Notes under the pieces: generated by a model | Told to the model about the DNA's origin: nothing | The model's input: only the letters and a program-made list of their open reading frames with translations | Databases searched by the model: none | Shown here: one piece after another, positions 59,764-64,000 of the stretch | Position numbering within the stretch: the first letter of the stretch is position 1 | Layout: the number at the start of each line of letters is the position of its first letter | Translations under genes and position numbers: made by a program | Assembly: GCA_965115915.1 (NCBI GenBank) | Contig: OZ220483.1 | Span: 682,001 to 746,000, forward strand | Direction: 5' to 3' | Length of the DNA stretch: 64,000 bases | From: G965115915 sp965115915 | GTDB lineage: Bacteria; Pseudomonadota; Gammaproteobacteria; Eutrophobiales; Eutrophobiaceae

Positions 59764-61152
59764 ATGAATGATGTCCGCAGGGAGGGTAGCCTGGAGGCCC
59801 CGACACGATATCCCATTGCCTGGAAACAGGAAGATTTTTACCAGGAGGATTCGTTATTTGCAGAACTGGAGCGCGTTTACGACATCTGTCATGGTTGTCG
59901 TCGCTGTGTCAGTCTTTGTAATGCGTTTCCAACGTTGTTTGATCTTATCGATAACTCGGATACCTTCGAATTGGATGGCGTTGCCAAACAAGACTACTGG
60001 AAGGTGGTGGATCAATGCTATCTGTGCGACCTGTGCTATCTCACCAAGTGTCCCTATGTTCCGCCGCATCCCTGGGAGGTTGATTTTCCGCATCTGATGC
60101 TGCGTGCCAAGGCGGCCAGGTTCAGGGAGCAAAAGGCCAAAATACGCGATGTGTTGCTCAGCGCTACCGATTTGGTGGGGAACATTGCCGGCATCCCGGT
60201 GGTGGCACAGGTGGTCAATGCGGCCAATCAAAATCGTGGCATGCGCAAGCTTACGGAGCAGGTCGTGGGCATATCGGCGCGGGCTGCCCTGCCAAAGGTG
60301 CATGTCAACACTGTGCGCAGGCGTCTGTCCGACAAGCTCGCATACCTTCCCGCGCAGGGCCCCGAATCTGTCGCGCCGAAGCGTGAGGAACGGCACACCA
60401 GGGGTCGTTTGGCGTTGTTCGTCAGTTGCTACGCCAATCGCTATGCGCCGCATCTGGTGGAGGATATGGTGATGGTGCTGGAACATAACGGCATTCAGGT
60501 TTGTCTGGTACAGCAGGAGAAGTGCTGTGGAATGCCCAAACTGGAACTGGGCGATCTGGAGGGGGTGGAGAAGCTCAAGGACTTCAATATCCGTGGGCTT
60601 GCGAGGCTGGCACAGGATGGATGGACACTGACCTCCATTGTGCCTTCCTGTGTGTTGATGTTCCGCAAGGAATTGCCATTGCTGTTTGCCGGAGATCAGA
60701 CAGTGTTGCAGGTGGCAAACGCTTTTGTCGATCCATTTGAGTATCTGATGCGGTGGCACAGGGACGGGATGATGAAAACCGCATTCAAACATTCTTTGGG
60801 GCGTGTGGTCTGGCATGTTCCCTGTCATCAACGCGTACAGAACATTGGTCTCAAGACGAAGGAGGTGTTGCAACTGGTTCCGGACACGACGGTGGAGGTG
60901 GTTGAACGCTGTTCCGGACATGACGGCACCTATGCGTTGAAAAAGGAATATCATGAGTCGGCGGTAAAGATATGCCGTCCGGTGGCAGCCCGGGTAAGCC
61001 AATCCGGTGCGGATCATTTCATCAGTGACTGCCCGATGGCTGGCAGCCATATTGAAAACTGTATGGAGCAAAAACAGGATGTTCGCAAAGCACAAAACGC
61101 TTTCTCGCTGTTACGTTACGCCTATGGTCTGACCGAGGTCGCTGCAGGATGA
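59764..61152 (+). CDS. Fe-S oxidoreductase, GlpC/HdrD-like
   Basis: The 462-residue protein has two [4Fe-4S] ferredoxin-type motifs, CHGCRRCVSLC (about residue 43) and CYLCDLCYLTKCP (spacing x4 before the last Cys), followed by two CCG-type domains. The first has EKCCGMPKLELGD; the second is degenerate (VERCSGHDGTYALKKE instead of CCG). Relatives are GlpC and HdrD, which pass electrons to quinone or disulfides. Starting at 59764 avoids a non-conserved upstream extension. Association with rubrerythrin suggests it supplies electrons to it; this is inference. Confidence 0.87.
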   Translation: MNDVRREGSLEAPTRYPIAWKQEDFYQEDSLFAELERVYDICHGCRRCVSLCNAFPTLFDLIDNSDTFELDGVAKQDYWKVVDQCYLCDLCYLTKCPYVPPHPWEVDFPHLMLRAKAARFREQKAKIRDVLLSATDLVGNIAGIPVVAQVVNAANQNRGMRKLTEQVVGISARAALPKVHVNTVRRRLSDKLAYLPAQGPESVAPKREERHTRGRLALFVSCYANRYAPHLVEDMVMVLEHNGIQVCLVQQEKCCGMPKLELGDLEGVEKLKDFNIRGLARLAQDGWTLTSIVPSCVLMFRKELPLLFAGDQTVLQVANAFVDPFEYLMRWHRDGMMKTAFKHSLGRVVWHVPCHQRVQNIGLKTKEVLQLVPDTTVEVVERCSGHDGTYALKKEYHESAVKICRPVAARVSQSGADHFISDCPMAGSHIENCMEQKQDVRKAQNAFSLLRYAYGLTEVAAG

Positions 61153-61224
61153 TTGTTGCGCAGTCACTGCCTGTCGGCATATGAATATTTCGTTGTTTCA
61201 CTATTCCCGAAGTTGCGTTCAGGC

Positions 61225-61812
61225 ATGCAAAAACTGAGAGTGGAAGACCTGCTTTCGCTGGAGGAATATGCCCGGGAACGTGCGGCTTTTCGTGCCCGTG
61301 TGATGGCGCACAAGAAACATCGACGACTGGCTATTGGGCCAAATGCCACGCTGTATTTTGAGGATGCGCTGACTATTCGCTACCAGGTGCAGGAAATGTT
61401 GCGTATCGAGCGCATCTCCAGTGTGGAAGGCGTTGTCGATGAATTGGATGCTTACAATCCGCTAATCCCCGATGGCACCAACCTGAAGGCCACTTTCATG
61501 ATCGAGTTTTCGGATGAGGCGCAGCGCAGGGATGCGCTTTCGCGTATGTTGGGCATTGAGGAGAAGATCTGGCTCAGTGTGGATGCATTACCGCCGATTG
61601 CGGCTATCGCCGACGAAGATCTGGAGCGTGTCACGGAAGATAAAACAGCCGCCGTTCATTTTCTGCGTTTTGAGTTCACTGTGCAGCAGATAGACGCGCT
61701 GAAGCAACAGCAGAGCGTGTTGAATGCGGGGATTGATCACCCTGCGTATTCCCACCAGGTGACTCCGGTGGCGCTGCCTGTCCAGCAGGCGTTGCAAGCC
61801 GACTTTGATTGA
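61225..61812 (+). CDS. DUF3501 family protein
   Basis: The 195-residue cytosolic protein matches DUF3501: LLSLEEYARERAAFRARVMAHKKHRRLAIGPNATLYFEDALTIRYQVQEMLRIERI, then NLKATFMIEF and VHFLRFEF. The start is the ATG at 61225 (MQKLRVEDL). Function is unknown. It is the usual third member of a rubrerythrin / Fe-S oxidoreductase / DUF3501 cluster, with 72 bp to the preceding stop. Confidence 0.88.
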   Translation: MQKLRVEDLLSLEEYARERAAFRARVMAHKKHRRLAIGPNATLYFEDALTIRYQVQEMLRIERISSVEGVVDELDAYNPLIPDGTNLKATFMIEFSDEAQRRDALSRMLGIEEKIWLSVDALPPIAAIADEDLERVTEDKTAAVHFLRFEFTVQQIDALKQQQSVLNAGIDHPAYSHQVTPVALPVQQALQADFD

Positions 61813-61912
61813 TCTACCCTATCAAGTTACCCTGATGAGGCAGGGCGGCTGTGCTTCATTGGCTGGCCCTGTGACTGTGTTGTAAGTGGCTAAGTTTATG
61901 GAGGGATAGCAG

Positions 61913-63847
61913 ATGTCGGATATCAAATACAAGGTGCCGGAATCCGTTGCTGCCGATGCCTGGGTGGGTGCGGAGCGGTATCGCAGGATGTATCGGCAGT
62001 CGCTGGATCATCCGGATACGTTCTGGGCCGAACAGGCGGAGCAATTTCTGGACTGGTTTCGCAAATGGGACAAGGTCCAGCAGTGGGACTATCACAGTGC
62101 GGAAATTCAGTGGTTTCTGGGTGGTAAGCTGAATGTGTCGCATAACTGTCTGGACCGTCATCTTGCCAGCCGCGGCGAACAGACCGCCATTATCTGGCAG
62201 GGGAATGACCCGGAACAGAGCCGCGAGATTTCCTATCGGGAGTTACATCAGGAGGTTTGCCGTTTTGGCAATGTACTCGCTTCGCAAGGGGTGCAAAAGG
62301 GTGACCGAGTCTGTCTGTATCTGCCCATGGTTCCCGAGGCGGTTGTCGCCATGCTGGCATGTACTCGTATCGGTGCCGTGCATTCGGTGGTGTTTGGCGG
62401 CTTCTCTCCGGATGCCTTGCGTGGTCGCATCCTGGATTCGGACTGTCGGGTGGTGGTGACGGCGGATGAAGGCCTGCGTGGCAACAAGTCGGTGCCGTTG
62501 AAAGCGAACGTTGACGAGGCACTGGCGGGTTGTCCCGATGTCCGCTGTTGTATAGTTGTTCGGCGTACTGGCAATCAGGTGGGTTGGCAGGAAGACAGGG
62601 ACGCCTGGTATCACGAATTGATGGAACAGGCGACCCCGGACTGCCCCGCGGTCCCGATGGATTCGGAGGACCCGTTGTTCATACTCTATACATCCGGCTC
62701 CACGGGGAAGCCCAAGGGGGTGCTGCATACTACGGGCGGCTATCTGTTGTATGCCGCGATGACTCACAAGTATGTCTTTGATTACCATGACAATGAGGTG
62801 TATTGGTGCACGGCGGATGTCGGTTGGGTCACAGGGCATTCCTATATCGTGTATGGGCCGCTTGCCAATGGTGCGATCTCCCTGGTGTTTGAAGGGGTCC
62901 CCAACTATCCGGATATGGGCCGTTTCTGGGATGTCGTGGACAGGTGGAAGGTAAACTGCTTCTATACTGCGCCAACCGCGATACGTCTGCTTATGGGGCA
63001 AGGTGATGAGTTTGTTACACGTAGCAGTCGTGACAGCCTGAGGCTTTTGGGTTCTGTTGGCGAGCCTATCAATCCGGAGGCGTGGGAGTGGTACTACAAG
63101 GTGGTTGGCAACAGCCGTTGTCCGGTCATTGATACATGGTGGCAGACCGAGACCGGTGGCCATATGATCACTCCGTTGCCGGGGGCCACTGATTTGAAGC
63201 CGGGTTCTGCCACGCTGCCGTTTTTTGGAGTGGAGCCTTGTCTGGTGGATGAACAGGGTAAGGAAATGGAAGGCGCATGCAGTGGCGCCTTGTGCATGAA
63301 ACGTCCCTGGCCCGGCCAGATGCGCACGGTGTATGGAGATCATCAGCGTTTTATTGATACGTATTTCAAGACCTATCCGGGCAAATACTTCAGTGGTGAT
63401 GGTGCACGGCGTGATGAAGATGGATACTACTGGATCACCGGCCGCATGGATGATGTACTGAATGTTTCCGGCCATCGCATGGGCACTGCCGAGATTGAAA
63501 GTGCGCTGGTTCTGCATGAGAAAGTTGCTGAAGCGGCCGTGGTTGGCTATCCGCATGACATCAAGGGTCAGGGGATATACGCTTACATTACGCTGATGTC
63601 CGGTGTGGCTCCGTCCGAGGAACTGGGTGAGGAACTGAAGCGGCAGGTCAGAAAAGAGATAGGCGCTATTGCTGTCCCTGATATTATCCAGTGGGCACCC
63701 AATTTGCCCAAGACACGGTCTGGCAAGATTATGCGCCGCATACTGCGCAAGGTTGCCGCCAATGAATTGGACAACATTGGTGATACCAGCACTCTGGCGG
63801 ACCCCTCGGCCGTCGATCAGATCATTGATCAACGGCATAACAAATGA
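61913..63847 (+). CDS. acs: Acetyl-CoA synthetase (AMP-forming)
   Basis: The 644-residue enzyme activates acetate to acetyl-CoA via acetyl-AMP. Motifs are LYTSGSTGKPKGVLHTTGG (phosphate loop), WCTADVGWVTGHSYIVYGPL, DTWWQTETGGHMITPLPG, GDGARRDEDGYYWITGRMDDVLNVSGHRMGT and KTRSGKIMRRILR with the regulatory acetylation Lys. It begins after GGAGGG (61900). Length is typical of Acs (about 650). Confidence 0.96.
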   Translation: MSDIKYKVPESVAADAWVGAERYRRMYRQSLDHPDTFWAEQAEQFLDWFRKWDKVQQWDYHSAEIQWFLGGKLNVSHNCLDRHLASRGEQTAIIWQGNDPEQSREISYRELHQEVCRFGNVLASQGVQKGDRVCLYLPMVPEAVVAMLACTRIGAVHSVVFGGFSPDALRGRILDSDCRVVVTADEGLRGNKSVPLKANVDEALAGCPDVRCCIVVRRTGNQVGWQEDRDAWYHELMEQATPDCPAVPMDSEDPLFILYTSGSTGKPKGVLHTTGGYLLYAAMTHKYVFDYHDNEVYWCTADVGWVTGHSYIVYGPLANGAISLVFEGVPNYPDMGRFWDVVDRWKVNCFYTAPTAIRLLMGQGDEFVTRSSRDSLRLLGSVGEPINPEAWEWYYKVVGNSRCPVIDTWWQTETGGHMITPLPGATDLKPGSATLPFFGVEPCLVDEQGKEMEGACSGALCMKRPWPGQMRTVYGDHQRFIDTYFKTYPGKYFSGDGARRDEDGYYWITGRMDDVLNVSGHRMGTAEIESALVLHEKVAEAAVVGYPHDIKGQGIYAYITLMSGVAPSEELGEELKRQVRKEIGAIAVPDIIQWAPNLPKTRSGKIMRRILRKVAANELDNIGDTSTLADPSAVDQIIDQRHNK

Positions 63848-63910
63848 GCCCGGTGGTTCTTCATTATCCTTACAGGTGTTTCATCCATTTTATCGAGAGG
63901 GCGTGGTTCC

Positions 63911-64000
63911 ATGAGTGGCAGTAATTTTTCCGACACCAAGGGTAATGGGCCCGATTTCTTCCAGTATGGAAAGGATATGATGGCGGACTGGCTGGCATTG
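63911..64000 (+). CDS. Start of a gene, possibly PHA synthase subunit PhaE (cut by window end)
   Basis: An ATG at 63911 opens 30 uninterrupted codons, MSGSNFSDTKGNG...DFFQYGKDMMADWLAL, following GAGAGG 13 nt upstream. The DFF-aromatic-W pattern near the N-terminus resembles PhaE, the accessory subunit of class III polyhydroxyalkanoate synthase, and acs is a reasonable neighbour. Thirty codons are too few to be confident of the family. Confidence 0.5.
   Translation, partial: MSGSNFSDTKGNGPDFFQYGKDMMADWLAL

Overview
The window reads as a chromosomal segment of a C1-utilising gammaproteobacterium, most likely a methylotroph or methanotroph with a serine cycle. I base this on an almost complete serine-cycle operon (serine-glyoxylate aminotransferase, malyl-CoA lyase, both malate thiokinase subunits, a hydroxypyruvate-reductase-type dehydrogenase and PEP carboxylase), an MtdA-type methylene-tetrahydrofolate dehydrogenase 8 kb away, and gammaproteobacterial-looking housekeeping genes (AcnB, NudJ-MnmA, GlnB, DUF1244, DUF3501). 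The species cannot be named from the sequence alone.

Region 1 (1-25.3 kb) is dominated by the 3' part of one giant gene of more than 22.4 kb. It encodes a beta-strand-repeat exoprotein whose start lies upstream of the window. Its repeats are nested: short beta-strand units, a 1215-bp higher-order unit, a 498-bp tandem duplication, a 710-bp segment copied 7.5 kb away, and a separate 312-bp array of 16 units with an Asp-rich motif. A non-repetitive, coiled-coil C-terminus with a close Cys pair follows. The stop codon overlaps the start of a di-haem cytochrome c, whose stop overlaps the start of a catalase-like membrane-anchored protein.

Region 2 (25.4-42 kb) is a mixed housekeeping stretch. 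It holds argG, ispB (preceded by a stop-start mini-ORF), tRNA-Pro(CGG) and tRNA-Val(CAC), DUF1244, a GT9 glycosyltransferase, a GlcG/HbpS-like protein and a ComEA-like HhH protein. A minus-strand run follows (M17 peptidase, endonuclease-III-like protein, mtdA, Sel1-SPOR protein, unknown protein), then an HNH endonuclease, a sodium:solute symporter and trpS-scpA-scpB. The TrpRS carries a four-cysteine motif of the iron-sulfur type.

Region 3 (42-50.6 kb) is the serine-cycle operon. MtdA supplies methylene-H4F, SgaA makes hydroxypyruvate, the dehydrogenase reduces it to glycerate, PEP carboxylase fixes CO2, MtkAB activates malate and Mcl cleaves malyl-CoA to glyoxylate and acetyl-CoA. Glycerate kinase, serine hydroxymethyltransferase and enolase are not in the window.

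Region 4 (50.6-64 kb) has a convergent minus-strand run (deacetylase with a Tat-like signal, nudJ, mnmA, acnB, fumarase) that ends 3 bp from ppc. It is followed by glnB with a textbook sigma-54 promoter, a rubrerythrin / Fe-S oxidoreductase / DUF3501 module with a strong repeat-bearing promoter, acetyl-CoA synthetase, and the first 30 codons of a gene that may encode PHA synthase subunit PhaE.
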